Assembly (NCBI GenBank): GCA_027604705.1
Contig: JADHYV010000001.1
Location: 930,001-994,000 of the forward strand
DNA length: 64,000 nt
Direction of reading: 5' to 3'
DNA from: Allomyces arbusculus
Taxonomy: Eukaryota > Blastocladiomycota > Blastocladiomycetes > Blastocladiales > Blastocladiaceae
A program made the translations under genes and the position numbers. The notes under the pieces are model-generated. The model did no database searches, had not been told where the DNA came from, and was given only the letters and a program-made list of their open reading frames with translations. Positions 1 through 12,154 of this stretch are shown in pieces (the first letter of the stretch is position 1; each line of letters begins with the position of its first letter).

Positions 1-60
1 AATTGCGTCTGTTCCCAACGGCCACAACCAGAACCTGCAGGTGAAAATCAACTGGCAGCA

Positions 61-2531
61 ATGAGCTCAGCAGAATCAATACCAGCCGAGCAACGCAGGA
101 GCGGTGCCACGATGATCAACCCGTTCGACCTCTTCAAAAAACTCAAGTCGCACGCGCATGCCTGTGACCTGGCCGAGGACGAGTTCCTCACGATTGTCAA
201 GAACCTGGACCTGGACAAGAATTCCCTGGCGCGGCACACATCGTCGAGCCGCGCTGGTGTGCGGTCACCGGGTGGCACGCGCGCCGACGTCCTTGTCCAC
301 AAGAAGTATCGGCTCTACGGTCGGCTCTTGCAGCTCATGGGCAAGCCGTTGGCGGAAACGTATTTGGAGGAGAACGGCACGCCAACTGTACGCTCTTTGC
401 ACGGATGGACATTTTCACAAAGCGCCATGCTAACCATTCTGATAATGCCATTTAGGCGTTCAATCTCGAAACGCTGAACCGGATCATCAACCGCGATCTG
501 GCCGTTTGTACTTGCATTTCCGCTTGCCTCGCTCATCTCGCATCGCGGCTCACCTTGTCCACCCGATGCATGACCAGGATCTCGGCATGCAGCTGCGTAG
601 CACGACGCGCAACGACCTTGCCGCCCTGGCGTTCTTGTCGTCTGCGCTCCGGAAAAAGCGCCGCGATTCTGTCGCCGCGACGGGCGACGAGGCCGACACG
701 CAGTCGACCATCTCGACGTTGAGCAGCTCAACCGTCTCGCTGACGCCCTCAAACGGTTCACGGTCGACACTCGTTGCTGCGGCGCGCGGCAAGCTCGTCC
801 CCGAGTCGATCCAGCAGGCACTCGGCGACGTGACCTTGACGTCATCGCGATCAGCACCCTCGCTCCCAGAGCCAACACGGCTGCCTCCGCTCAAACCTGC
901 GCAGTCTTCGACGCCACTGGTGCGTGCCAGTCCACGAACAGCAGCGAGTGATGGTGACGCTGCGGCGGCCAAGGTACGCATCTGTGGTCGCGTGTCGTGC
1001 TCCACCGAGTATCACCACGCTAACGACCTTGATCTTGTGGAGATTCAAGCTTTGGAGCAGGAGAATGCAACGCTGCGCGCCGCCCTTGAGGCCAACGTCG
1101 ACGCTCGGCGGCTCTACTTTTTGCAGTGCCAAAACGCGCAGCTGAGCGCGCAGGTTTGTTCTTTCGTCTCTGACTAGTGCATTGCGTTTCGGGTCACTTT
1201 GCTGACCGATCCGACTTTGATCGTCCAGGTCGCGTCGCAAAACGAAATCATCAACCGTCGAGCCACGCTCGCGCAAGAAATGACGACAGGCATGGACAAC
1301 CTCCAGCGCATGTGCGAAGAGCTCGTCGGGCAAGTCGAGCCTGGCATGAAACCCGCACCTGGTCGCGGCGACAAGGACAAGAAGTCTGTCACTTCGACAA
1401 CCGCCGTCACCGCAACCACAGCCAAGCTGATCCAGGAAACCGCGCGTCGGCTCACGCAGCGGCTGCACGACAAGTGGCTCGACCGCGACTTGCCGCAGTC
1501 GCGCACCAGTTCGTACAACAAGCAGCCCGTCCCGCTCTTTGCTCGGCGGCCAGGAAGTACGCGTGTCGATGATCCGGCCACCGTTGACTGGCGTAAGGTT
1601 ACAGCGCTCGAGGCGCAGCTCGCATCGCTACATGGCACGCTCACGGGGCTCGACGCGCAGCTCGCCATGACGGCGTCGAGTCTGGTCGTGCTTACAGACC
1701 GCGGCGTGACGCGGCTCGTGGACGGAGCCGAGAAGGCGCGCGGAGAAGTGCACCGGACGGCAATCATGCTGGCCAATGTGAGCTCGTTGGCGGGGATCGC
1801 GAGCGGGAATGCACGCGCTGTGGCGCCGCGAGCGCGCGCGAATGTTGATGCCGAAATGGCGAGAATGGGGGACGCTGCCGAGCGGTTGCGCCGCCAGTTA
1901 GATCCGGTCGCGGCGACCAAGGAGATTGCGCAGGGATTGACGCTGTCGGCAGCGTTGCGGGACCGACTGGCCGCGTGGTGCGCACAGACGCAATCGTTGG
2001 TGCAACGAGAGTTGGTTCGTCACTTTTTCGGCGATTGACTGGGTCACAACTCGTTTGGCTCACCGTTCGTGTCCACCAGGCGGTGATGAAGTCGGAAAAC
2101 GAGATCACGCATGGCGAGGTCATGTTCCAGCGTGCGCTTTCGGAGCGACAGGTGCATTTGCCGGCCGGCATCAAACTATTCACGGCTGTTTGCTAACGCT
2201 TGTCCCGCACATGTAGTCGGCTCACGTCGAGGCCATTCTTCACCAGCTTGACGACGCGCGTGCGCGACTCCTCACGGTGCTGCAAACGTGCCTCGAGGGT
2301 CCGCTCACTGAGCTCAGCGAGGCACTAGCCGCGGTCAAGGCCAACTACTCCAACGACGCGGCGCTCGCGTGCCTGAAGCTTGCTGAGACCGTCGTCGTCG
2401 AGATGCAATACGCGATATCGACCCGGTTGACCACACCGGGCGACGTTGTCTTTTTTGCCGCTCTGCCCGCGGACACGACCACGAGCAATGACGGTGCGGC
2501 AGGCGAGTTCGCGTCCATGTCCACGGCATGA
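61..2531 (+). CDS. Coiled-coil protein of unknown function, six exons
   Basis: Inferred exons are 61-387, 456-503, 593-1153, 1229-2014, 2080-2151 and 2217-2531, giving about 702 residues. All joins are phase 0. Introns are 65-89 nt, and those at 388-455 and 2152-2216 carry a TGCTAAC branch site. The protein begins MSSAESIPAEQ and has a helical N-terminus rich in Leu and Lys. A Ser/Thr-rich linker (about 140-290) follows, then long helical stretches from about 290 to the end with Gln/Leu/Ala/Arg heptad character (starting near ALEQENATLRAALE). No catalytic motif, signal peptide or membrane segment is visible. It could be a cytoskeletal or kinetochore-type subunit, but I do not recognise the family. 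The acceptor of exon 3 is uncertain: an in-frame CAG ten bases upstream would add a few residues. Confidence 0.7.
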
Positions 2532-3788
2532 AATGCAATGGGGGTCGTTTTTCCGCGTTGTCTTGCTCGTGTGTTCCTGCTCGGCTGCGCACGCACAGCG
2601 CCCCACTGGGGGGCGCGCCGAGTGGTCATGAAATGAAGGTGTGTTGCACCAGTTTGTTCGAAGAAGCGGGCGGATCAGTGCCACGCGCGCGCGCACGCAT
2701 CTGGCGTTCATCCGAGAGGAAACGTCGAGAATGAGGGCGCGCGCAGGCGCCACGTTCAGTGGACGGCGGTCACCATGCTCCCCGAGCAGCGCCTGGACTT
2801 TCGACGGAAAAACGCAGTCGCATTCGAGTTCATGAACTTGCTCCGCAGGTCGAGCGCTCCAGCTTGGTGGGTTGGGCGCTCGAGCGTCGAGCGGGCACCT
2901 CTCGAATGGTGCGCTGGTCGCGCCCGCCCTGTTCAACTGACACGTATGGACGCTGGTGAGCGTGAATGGCGAAAGATCAATGTCGATCACGATGCCGAAG
3001 CCAGGAATGAGTTGCACGGCAGCACTGCGCGCCCTGGCGCCGCTCGGATTGCCACGCGTCACACAGGCCGAGCCGGAAAGTGCAGCCGGCCCAGTTTCAG
3101 CATCGATTTCAGACTGACAAACACAACGCCAGGCCCCAGGCGCGACCAGGCCCCAGTGATTTCGGATCACGCGCGTGGGTCCCCTCCTCTCCGGGTCCTT
3201 GCCAAGCGCAAGTTTGCCACCCGACGGCGCGAACCACACGCGATGCCGCCGCCCCCGCTGTCGCCGTCACTGCAGCCGTTGCTGCCGCCTGCAGCATCTT
3301 GTGCTCCCATGTAAAGAAAGCTCGCGCTCCTGTGCTCACGCGCGTGGGTCCTGCATCCCTGCTCGTCGCGCGCGCCGCTGCTCGAGTTTCCCGCGACCGC
3401 GGAACCACGGGCACCCCGCGCACAAGAACTTGTGTCCGCTTTGGCTCGCCCGGCGCGATTTGCAAGCGCCGTCGCCAACCCTGCCCGTGCAACCTGGCCG
3501 GCCCACCACGCGCGAGCAACGGTCAGGCTATAAAGCGGTCCAGCATCCCCTCTCCCGCGACGGGCCCGCTCTCTCGTGCAAGAGATCGCGCGTTTTCTCT
3601 CCCTCTCGTGTGCAAGCCAAGACAAGTGAAAAGCGCAGCAGCGGTAGCAACAGCAACATCAGGAGCAACGGAAGTATCGGCAGCGTCCGTGCACATCGCC
3701 ATCGCCCGTATTTTCAACGTATCTGTGATTCAATCGACCCTGGCAAGCACTACGACAACCATCGCGCACCGGCCCCCATACCACGACC
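2532..3788. other. Intergenic region upstream of the RhoGEF gene
   Basis: This is 1.26 kb with overlapping open frames on both strands, none showing a recognisable domain or a consistent splice model. It holds the presumed terminator of the coiled-coil gene and the promoter of the RhoGEF gene. The 304-residue minus-strand frame inside it looks like a GC-rich chance ORF. Confidence 0.5.
3529..3535 (+). promoter_or_regulatory. TATA box candidate for the RhoGEF gene
   Basis: TATAAAG stands in an otherwise GC-rich stretch, about 255 bp before the RhoGEF start codon, followed by a C/T-rich region suited to an initiator and 5' leader. The position suits a TATA box only if the 5' UTR is about 200 nt. 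Confidence 0.4.
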
Positions 3789-6256
3789 ATGTCCACCATT
3801 TCGGCGCATTCGACCACGCACTCGACCACGGTTGCGCCCGGCGCGTTCGACGCCATGAGTCGGCACGCGGCCGCGCAGCTCGAAACGCAGCTCGACACGA
3901 TGATGCGCGAACTGTTTGAAGCAGCCTCGTCGTCGCCGCGCACGACCTCCTCGTCGAGCAACCTGTCGGACGCGCCTGCTCGCCCGGCTATGCCCCCACC
4001 GCCGCCGCGGTCCGCGTCGAATGGCGCGACCGTGCCGCCCGCGTACCGCCGACGCGTCCCGCCGCCGCTGACGATGCCGACGGCCGTGTCGGCAGCAGCA
4101 AGCCTTGATGGGTTGTCGCCGGTCACGGCGAACGCGCGTAAATCGCACTTGTCGGCGTCCGACGACTCGTCGTCGGGCCGCGGATCGAATACCTGGTCGT
4201 ACCACTCGGGCGGCGCGAATGGGACGGCGTCCTACGTGCAGTCGCCGTGGTCGCCCATGACGCCGGTCCCTGCTGTCGCGGCTGCGGCCGTGAATGTAAC
4301 GGGTGGGACTACGGTAACGCTCGCCGACCAAGGTGCTGCATGCGACGATTTCCTGGCCGCGATGCTCGGCGACTTGCACGAGGTGCAGGTGCAGTATGAG
4401 GCCGAGGCTGCGAAATCGAGCGAAGACGCACCCGATGCGGCGGCAGCAGGCGGCAGCGACGACGAGCAGGAGCGTCGTGCGCGAATGCGTGCCAAGGCCG
4501 TGCACGAAATCGTCGCGACTGAGCAGTCGTACGTGGCGAACCTGTCCATTCTCGTCACGCAGCTCGTCGTGCCCTTGCGCGACTTGCTCGCGTCGGCTAC
4601 GTCGCCAGGGCGCGCGCGGCAGCTTGGTATGACCAACGACGACCTGCAGGCCATTTTTGGCAACATTGAGCAGATTCTCGAGCTGCACCGCACGTTGCTC
4701 TCGGGCTTGGAGGAGCGGTACCTGCTGTGGACGCCCGACCAGAAGATCAGCGACATTTACTTGAAAGTCGTGCCCTTCTTCAAGTTCTACACGATCTACC
4801 TCGCCAACTACCAGAACGCAATCGACACGCTCACGCGCGTGCGCGGCCAGTCTGGGTCCGGATCAGGGCCGAGCTCCGGGTCGATGTTGACGTCGGCAAC
4901 GTCGGTCTTCGACTCTTCGTCGAGCAAAACGGTGCACTACTCGAACACGTCCGATGCGGCGCGACTGATCGACTCGGTCGAGCTCTCGCCCGAGTTCAAG
5001 GGACTCACGGTCCCGGCTTACCTGATCATGCCGATCCAGCGCATTCCGCGCTACATTTTGCTGCTCGTGCGTATCAAACTAGATGTGATGTGCACGTGCA
5101 ACTACTCCTTTGCTAACGAGGATTTATTTGCTAGGACAATGTGATCAAGTACACGAACGCGACGCACCCCGACTATGACGACCTGAAGCGCGCTGTCGCC
5201 GAGGTTAAGCAGGTGGCCGAGCACAACAACGAGGCAATCAGGCACCACGAGGCGCGGCAACGCGTCGTACTCCTGCAGCGTCGACTGTCGGGCCGGCCCA
5301 CGAGCTACCCGCCGCTCGTCGCGCCCTCGCGCGAGTGGATTGCCCAAGCCGATTTCGCGATGCGCGTCTCGGCTCGCGTTGCCGCGGCCGATGCAGCGCT
5401 GGGTGTCACGGCATCGCCGCGCGACGAGTTGACGCGCCGCACCGTGATTTTGCTCTCGGACCTCCTGCTCGTCGTGAAGCGCACGGCGCCGCCGCCCGAG
5501 CCGAGTTACATGTACAAGGACGAGATCCCGCTGTGGCGGCTGCGCGCCGTCGACGTGGACTTGGAGGCGTCGAGCAACGGCCAGTTCCCGCTGCGTGTCG
5601 TTGGTGCTGACCGCGCGCTCATCTTCTACGCGCAGACACGCGAGTTGCGCGACGAGTGGGGCCGCAAGATCACCGATGCCGCACGACTCGTGATCGACCG
5701 GCGGTCCACACGGTCGACCTTGTCGGCGCGCACGCCCACGTCCGAGGTCGGCGGGTTCCTGCTGTCGTCGTCAACGTCGCCCGCACCGAGCCCGACGACC
5801 CCATCGTTCGGACACAATAATCCGTCCGAGTCGCGGCGATCGAGCCGGTCGGCGACCATGTACAGCTCAATTTACGGGTCGTGGGGACGGCGGCCGTCGG
5901 CGCCCGCAGTTCTCCCGGCGTCTCAATTGCAACAGCAGCAGCCGGGGGTCGACCAAATGTATCCGCCCATGTCGCCCGCGAGCGCGGGCGCGAGCGGGTC
6001 GCCGGTGCTCCGCGGCAGGAGGCTCGACAGCAGTGGCGAGTATGCCATGTCGATGGATGATTTCGGGCTCGCATGGCCGCCAATGCCGCCGGTCCCGCAG
6101 CACGTTGCTGACGACGCGCACTTATATGGCGCGTCCGCGCGCGGGTCGGCGTCGTCGAGCAATAGCGGCGGGAGCGGCGGGTCAGACGGGCGCCGCCACG
6201 GTCATGGAAGGCGCAAGTCGTCGGCCAAGAGCGTCCTGCGGTCGCACGGGTTCTGA
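3789..6256 (+). CDS. Rho guanine nucleotide exchange factor with DH and PH domains
   Basis: Two exons, 3789-5066 and 5135-6256, give about 799 residues. The 68-nt intron has donor GTGCGT, branch TGCTAAC and acceptor CTAG, phase 0. Residues 1-235 are Ser/Pro/Ala-rich and probably disordered. A DH domain spans about 236-460: it opens with AVHEIVATEQSYVANL and contains the hallmark helix MPIQRIPRYILLL followed, across the intron, by NATHPDY. A PH domain follows at about 525-625 (RTVILLSDLLLVVKR to LRDEWGRKI). The C-terminal 170 residues are Ser/Gly-rich. DH-PH proteins load GTP on Rho/Rac/Cdc42 GTPases at membranes and control polarity and actin. The intron splits the most conserved DH helix. 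The start is the first Met of the long frame, and the subfamily cannot be told from sequence alone. Confidence 0.93.
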
Positions 6257-6981
6257 GATCGATGAGGAGAAAGCTTTTTCTAATTTTGGATTGGATTCTC
6301 GGCGTGATTGTATTATTACTGCTTGTGTTTCTCACGTCTGCTTTCACTTGTCCACCTTGTGTCGCACACGGCCTGTCGCGATTCGAAGGCCTGCTTGCCG
6401 ACCCACCGGTTGTGCTTTCGCACAGCTGCCGCGCGCGCATGTCCCCTCCCTTCCCCACCCTGTACCATATTTCTCTTGCGCGCTGCTGAAGGGGAACCGG
6501 GTGCCGTGGGCTTCCTGTCCCAGGGTCTACCATCGATGCGGGCGCTCTGTACGCCTCCACGGCTCGCTCCGCGCGAGCTGTGCGATCCAGAAAGAGGGGA
6601 TGGATGAATATATTAAAAGTTGAACGGGAACGTTCCGTGTCCTTATCACCACTGACTGCGGTGGTGAACGCACGTCAATGGATGGGCAGATCCGTTGCGC
6701 CACGCTGCCCACGGAGATCCACCCACCTAACCCGCCGCCGTCATGGCGACAATATCCAAGAGGTATGCCGCGACGATGGTGTGGTGCTCATGTTGTCGTG
6801 GTCGTGCCCGATGAGAAGGGACGGAGTCTGTCACGTTCACGCAGCTGGCACGAAAAGCAAGACATTTATTGCTGATTGTGCAGTGCGATATGTTCGGCAA
6901 AAGACCAGCCTTTGCTCCGGCTCTGATTGGTTCTGTTTTCAAAAGAGCACCTGTATTGCCACAGAAACAACCAACCATCTC
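6257..6981. other. Convergent 3' flank between the RhoGEF and eL8 genes
   Basis: This contains the two 3' ends. It is AT-richer than its neighbours around 6270-6350 and at 6605-6620 (a TATATTAAAA stretch that may help polyadenylation of the RhoGEF transcript). No coding region is supported. Confidence 0.5.
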
Positions 6982-8581
6982 TTAGGCAAGGTGGGCCGTC
7001 GAGACCTCCTTGGCGAGGGCCTTCTGCCGCTTGAGCGTCTTGTCCTGCGACTTCTTGCCCATGATACCGCCACCCCACGTCTTGCGGATCTCGTCGGCCT
7101 TGTCGTTGAAGTTGGCCTGCGCGACCTGGACGAGGGCCGCAAGCTCCTGCTTGTCCTCGGGCTTGACATCGACAATGGCGAGCGCCGTGGCCGTCTTCTT
7201 GTGCACAACGGTGCCGACGCGGGCCTTGCCCTTGACAATCATGTAGGGCACGCCCATCTTGCGGCAGAGCGCCGGCAGGAAGACCACCAGCTCGATCGGG
7301 TCGACATCGTGCGCAATCACAACGAGCTTGGCCTTCTTGGCCTCAATCAGGGCCGTCACGTGGTTAATGCCGTACTTGACGACAATCGGCTTCTTGCCGG
7401 CCTCGACGGCCTTGCCCGCGGCCTTGGCCTCGGCAGCGGCGCGAAGACGCGTCTTCTTCTCCTGCTTGGTCTCCGGGCGGATCTTGTTGAGCAGGCGGAA
7501 CAGCTGCGTGGCTACGTTCTTGTCGACGACGCGCGAAAACTGGTTGATCGTCGGCGGCACCTTGAGTCGGCGCTTGAGGATCGCGCGCTGGCGCTGCAGG
7601 CGCACGTACTCGGGCCAGCGGACAAAGCGCGTCAGGTCGCGCTTGGGCTGCAGGTCGTTGCCTGGTGCGCCGCAACGAATTAGCGGGGGAAAGAGTCAGG
7701 AGAAGCCCAGGCTTGCAAGCAAGTCAATCGAGTTCCAAGTTTCACGGCGAGCAAAAGCGATAGTCGAGGGGAGCAGAGCAACCCAAAAAGCAAAAACTCT
7801 TTGAGACGCAAAAACACTGCCGGCCCACAGTTGAGCGCAAATGTGCGGATCAACAAGCACGCGGCCGTTGTCATCGGTGCAAGAGCGCGCCAACGACAGG
7901 ACGTAGAGAAGAACATTTGGAGCGTTCGGAAAAGGATCAACGCAGTCGCATCACCGACCAGATCAGTCCAAAACACCAGATTGCACCAAAGAGCTCAACG
8001 GGTCAGCAGCGATCGCGTCTCAAACACCATGCCTAGGGTGCCTGGAGCCCACTCCCTCGGCCGTCACCGAGGCTCGCAACCACAGCAGTGCCAAGAAAAA
8101 GTGGATCACTCAACGTTTTCTCGCAGCGACCGCGGCGCATAACGCAAGGATCCGGAGCAGAGAAAGATGCGCACCAATGGCAAAGTTGCGGGGCGTGGCC
8201 TCGATGCGAGGGTCACGCACAGCCTTGCCTGACTTGGCGGCAGCCTTGAACGGCGCGGCGGCGATCTTCTTACCCTTGGGGGCCTGGAAGAATCAAGCCA
8301 GCACGACAACCGATGCAAAAGAGCACGCGCACAACCAAAATTACCAAGTTCGGACAGAATCCCAGTTGGAGCCGTACAAGGCCACCGAAAAGGGGGAGGA
8401 TCATGGGCATAGTATTTTGACGGTCACGGAAAGCGGATAGGTGCGGGCGCGGGACGCGGGAGCTACCCAGCAAGGAGGACAAGAATGGAGAGGAAGAGAG
8501 CCAGAGCTTGGTCAGTGATCGGTTCCCGGGTTTGCTGACGGTGCGACGCTGGGATCGCCGGCTCGGCGGTCGAGCTGCTAC

Positions 8582-8623
<42 letters not shown>

Positions 8624-8642
8624 TGGTGTTGAACGTTACCAT
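6982..8642 (-). CDS. RPL8: 60S ribosomal protein eL8 (L7a/L8)
   Basis: On the minus strand the inferred exons are 8640-8642, 8175-8283 and 6982-7661, giving about 263 residues, the normal eL8 length. Exon 1 codes only for the initiator ATG, directly followed by donor GTAACG. Exon 2 gives APKGKK...RNFAIG. Exon 3 begins inside the next glycine codon (phase 1) with [18 protein letters not shown], the classic eL8 segment. It continues through [10 protein letters not shown], the L7Ae-type fold ([28 protein letters not shown]) and the C-terminal [12 protein letters not shown]. The protein binds rRNA in the large cytoplasmic subunit. The introns (356 and 513 nt) are far longer than others in the window, as is common in highly expressed ribosomal protein genes. 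Intron 1 holds a CAG repeat. I looked for a C/D snoRNA in intron 2 (animal RPL7A hosts some) and found none convincing. Confidence 0.93.
8587..8619 (-). repeat. CAG trinucleotide repeat in eL8 intron 1
   Basis: Eleven uninterrupted CTG units on the plus strand read as CAG on the sense strand of eL8, starting about 15 nt inside intron 1. Further degenerate CAG/CAA-like units lie next to it. Confidence 0.9.
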
Positions 8643-10010
8643 TGTTGAGCTTGTCGCGACTGAGGAAACGGCCGTGGACGGAGAGGGAGCAAGAATGCGG
8701 GGCGCTTGGCAGCGAGCAAAAGTGGTGCGGCTTGGCCGGACAACCAGTCATGTGCAGATTACTTCAGCAACTTTGGTTAATCACATTGATCATTTCGGCT
8801 GTTGGCCCTGTTGGCCTGCCATTCAGCGATCTACGCACAGCCACTCAAACCGACAATAATCCCATTATCCCAACACCAATGCCGCGGCCAATGACCGCCG
8901 TCGACCAAGTCGTCGTGTCCAACTGTGCATTTCAGTTCTCCGTCGTCGTCAACGCAGAATTCTTGCAACAGCACGCTCACCAGCGACTAGGGCGACCTCG
9001 CTGCGCGCCTGCAGCTCAACCACGTTCGCGGGAGCAACCGGGGCTTCGCCTCCCCACCCCATCGTTTACGATAGCGACTGGTTCAAGGCGCTCAATTTGA
9101 TCCGCACGCTGGCGGTGGCGCTGGTTTGTCCGCCCGGCATCACCGCGTGCTCCGAGCAGCACAGCTGGCACTTGATTTCGATGCGCGCTCTTCGTTGTGA
9201 ACGGCGGGAAGCAGCAGAACTAGCCTAGCGAGTCGGTGGAGAAATTCTTGTCCACCTTGCACCTTGTCCTGTCGCCAGCTTGACAATTAGCTCGGGGAGG
9301 TAATCAATGGCGACGCTGGCGCATTGCTCGCCGTCGCGACGCGTCTGCGTCCGACCGGCAGGGACGGGGTTGCGCGGTCACGCGAGGACACGAAGGACGG
9401 GCGGCGGCACGAAAAGCGGGGATTCCAAGCGGGTTGCTGACTGAAAGCGGGAGGGCAAACTCACCCAGTTTTTGACAAGATCAAGGCCGTGTTGGCCGTG
9501 CGAGTTTTGAGGGGCATGTCAGTGCAAAGCAGTGCAAAGCGGGCGGAAAGAGAGGTCAACGCTGACAGGGCAACACCCCCACCGCGAAAAGAAGGCACCC
9601 TGCTTGGCGAGCCCGCCAGCGGGCCGCACACACGGCCAACCACTCCACCACCGACCGACACACCACCAACCGGGCCCACAGCACCGCGCACGCACACGCC
9701 GGCAGCACCGCCACCGCACGTCCCGCTCGACTCTCTGCCGCGCAACACGCGGCACTTGCGGCACTGTCCCCCCCACCGCCGCCCCACGCCGACCTCGCGT
9801 GCGATCGCCGCGCCGCCCGCGTGCGACCCCGACTCGCCTGACCGCGTCGACCAACCGACAACCACCACCACCTCCTCCAAGGAAACACCCCGCCCAACCG
9901 CGTGTGATCCGGTCCGCAACCTGCTGCGGCTGCCCACACGACACCCACCACTTGCCGTGCACTTCACGCCCATCCTTATCTGCTCGAGCGCGGTGCACGA
10001 CACGCCCACC
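8643..10010. other. Divergent promoter region of eL8 and PP2A-A
   Basis: This is 1.37 kb between two divergently transcribed genes. Short open stretches occur at 8879-9230 on the plus strand, and a C/A-rich leader runs over 9560-10000, rich in CACC and CCACC words. No complete gene is supported. The last 400 bp look like the 5' leader of the PP2A subunit transcript. Confidence 0.5.
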
Positions 10011-12154
10011 ATGTTTGCCGACCCGTCGCCCGACGGCCGTCCCGCCGCCGCGACCGCCGACCCGGCCAACCTCGTGTCGATTGCCCTGGCCATGGACGAG
10101 CTCAAGCACGAGGACCTTGCCAACCGCCTCGCCGCCATCCAGCGCCTCCCGACCATTGCGCTCGTCCTCGGCCCGGAGCGCACGCGTTCGGAGCTGATCC
10201 CGTTCCTTGAGGGTATGCTGCGGTGCCCTCCTGCCCCCTTTCCGAACCCCACGCTCTCGCTCGCGCGTCCACTGCAGCTTGCTGATCTCTGCCCGCTCTC
10301 ATTTGCGCACAATTTTCTATTAAGACTCGCTCGACGACGAGGACGATGTGCTGCGCGCGCTGGCCACGGAACTGCCGACGCTCATCGACTCGCTGGGCGG
10401 CGTCGAGCACGCGCACCTGCTGCTTCCCGCGCTCGAGACGCTCGCGGCCGCCGAGGAAATCACCGTGCGCGATGCCGCTGTCGCGTCGATCGGCAAAATT
10501 GCCAAGGTCGTGCCCGCCGACCACATTGCGACCCATGTCATGCCGCTTGTGCGCCGACTCGCTGGTGGGGAGTGGTTCACGTCCAAGACCTCGGCGTGTG
10601 GGCTCTTTGAGTTTGTCTACCCGCTCGTGGGCGACGACGCGCATGCCGAGTTGCGCCAGTACGTGGTTCATTTGGTCCTTGGGTGGTGGAGGGGGCCCCG
10701 TGCGTGCGACCGCAGGCTGACGTGGCCTGTCCACTCCGTGCCAGACTCTTTGCGCAGCTCGCGCGCGACAGCACGCCCATGGTGCGCCGCGCCGCGGCAA
10801 CGCACATGCCTGTACGATTCGATTTTTTCTCGTTAAAGCGTTCTCTCCGCAACATCCTGACGCCGCATGCTCACCACGCGTTTTTCATTCATCAATCTAG
10901 GCCCTCATCAAGTGCCTGGCGCCCGAGGAGCTCGTGAGCGACATGATCCCGCTCTTCCAATTTCTTGCCGCCGACGAGCAAGACTCGGTGCGCTTGCTGA
11001 CGGTGCCCGTGTTCCTGGCGCTCTCCGACGCGCTGCACCCGGACACGACCAAGACGCAACTGGTGCCGACGCTCATGCAGTTGATTGTCGACAAGTCGTG
11101 GCGCGTGCGGTACATGGCTGCCAACCACTACCTGGCCGTGGCCAAGGCCGTCTCGGGCATGTCGGGCCCGCCGGCGCCCGCTGATGGCGACGACGTGGCC
11201 ATGACCGACGCGGTCGACCCGCAGCTGATGCCCGCCTACGTGGCCCTATTGCGCGACGTGGAGGCTGAGGTGCGCGGTGCTGCGGCGTCACAGCTGCCGG
11301 GCTTTTGCGCGCTCGTCCAGGACCCGGCGGCCGTGCTCGAGACGGTTGTGCCGTGCCTGACCGACCTGGTCATGGATGGCAACCAGCACGTGCGTGCCGC
11401 TGTCGCGCAGCAGATTTCGGGGCTTGCGCCGATTCTCGGCAAGGACGCGACGATCGAGCACTTGCTCAACCTGTTCTTGCAGCTGCTCAAGGATGACTTC
11501 TCTGAGGTGCGGCTCAACCTGATTTCCAAGCTCGAGCACATCAATGCCGCGATTGGGATCGACCTCCTCGCGCAGTCGCTGCTGCCGGCCATCATTGAGC
11601 TTGCCGAGGACAAGCAGTGGCGCACGCGTGGGGCCATGATCGAGTACATGCCGTTGCTCGCGCAGCAGCTCGGCGTTGATTTCTTCAACGAGAAGCTTGG
11701 TCCGCTGGCCATGGCGTGGCTCGGGGATCCGGTCTTTGCGATTCGCGAGGCAGCGTGCACCAACATGCGGCAGCTCGCTGAAGTGTTTGGGCCCGAGTGG
11801 GCGCGCACCTCGCTTTTGCCGCAGGTCGTGGCCATGGCCGACCACTCCAACTACCTCTACCGCATGACGACCGTCCTCGCTATGGCCACGCTCGCGCGTG
11901 TCTTGCCCGAGGACCTCGTCCGTGACGAAGTCTTGCCGACGCTCGCCAAGCTCGCGCGCGACGCGATCCCGAACATTCGGTTCAATGTCGCCAAGGCGCT
12001 GGAAGGCCTGCTGACCCCGCTCAAGTCGGCCGATCTGACGGGACCGGTCCTGCCCGTGCTCGAGGAAATGACGTCCGATGCGGACGCCGACGTGCGGTTC
12101 TTTGCTACGCGTGCGCTGCTCGCGTTCCATGGCGAGGCCGCGCCGTCGGCGTAA
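10011..12154 (+). CDS. TPD3: PP2A regulatory subunit A (scaffold, HEAT repeats)
   Basis: Four exons, 10011-10212, 10325-10658, 10745-10811 and 10901-12154, give about 618 residues against roughly 590 in most homologues. The introns (112, 86 and 89 nt) join in phases 1, 2 and 0 and restore family sequence such as DSTPMVRRAAATHM and LVSDMIPLFQFLAADEQDSVRLL. Almost the whole protein consists of about fifteen 39-residue HEAT repeats ending in Asp-Val-Arg type turns (DDFSEVRLNLISKLEHIN; DKQWRTRGAMIEYMPLLAQQLG). It is the scaffold that holds the PP2A catalytic C subunit and a variable B subunit, acting in cell-cycle and stress signalling in cytoplasm and nucleus. The start Met is set by MFADPSPDG just before the first repeat; the frame is open further upstream but becomes low-complexity Pro/Thr. 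Confidence 0.95.

Noticed and set aside
2325-3239. 304-codon minus-strand frame between the first two genes
   Set aside because: Overlaps a real exon of the first gene at its end and has no domain or codon bias like real genes here.
7662-8174. C/D-box snoRNA in eL8 intron 2
   Set aside because: A few TGATG-like and CTGA words occur on the sense strand but not with the spacing, terminal stem or clear C/D pair needed.
9489-10010. Upstream extension of the PP2A-A frame
   Set aside because: Pro/Thr/His-rich, unlike any PP2A scaffold N-terminus; it fits a C/A-rich leader better.
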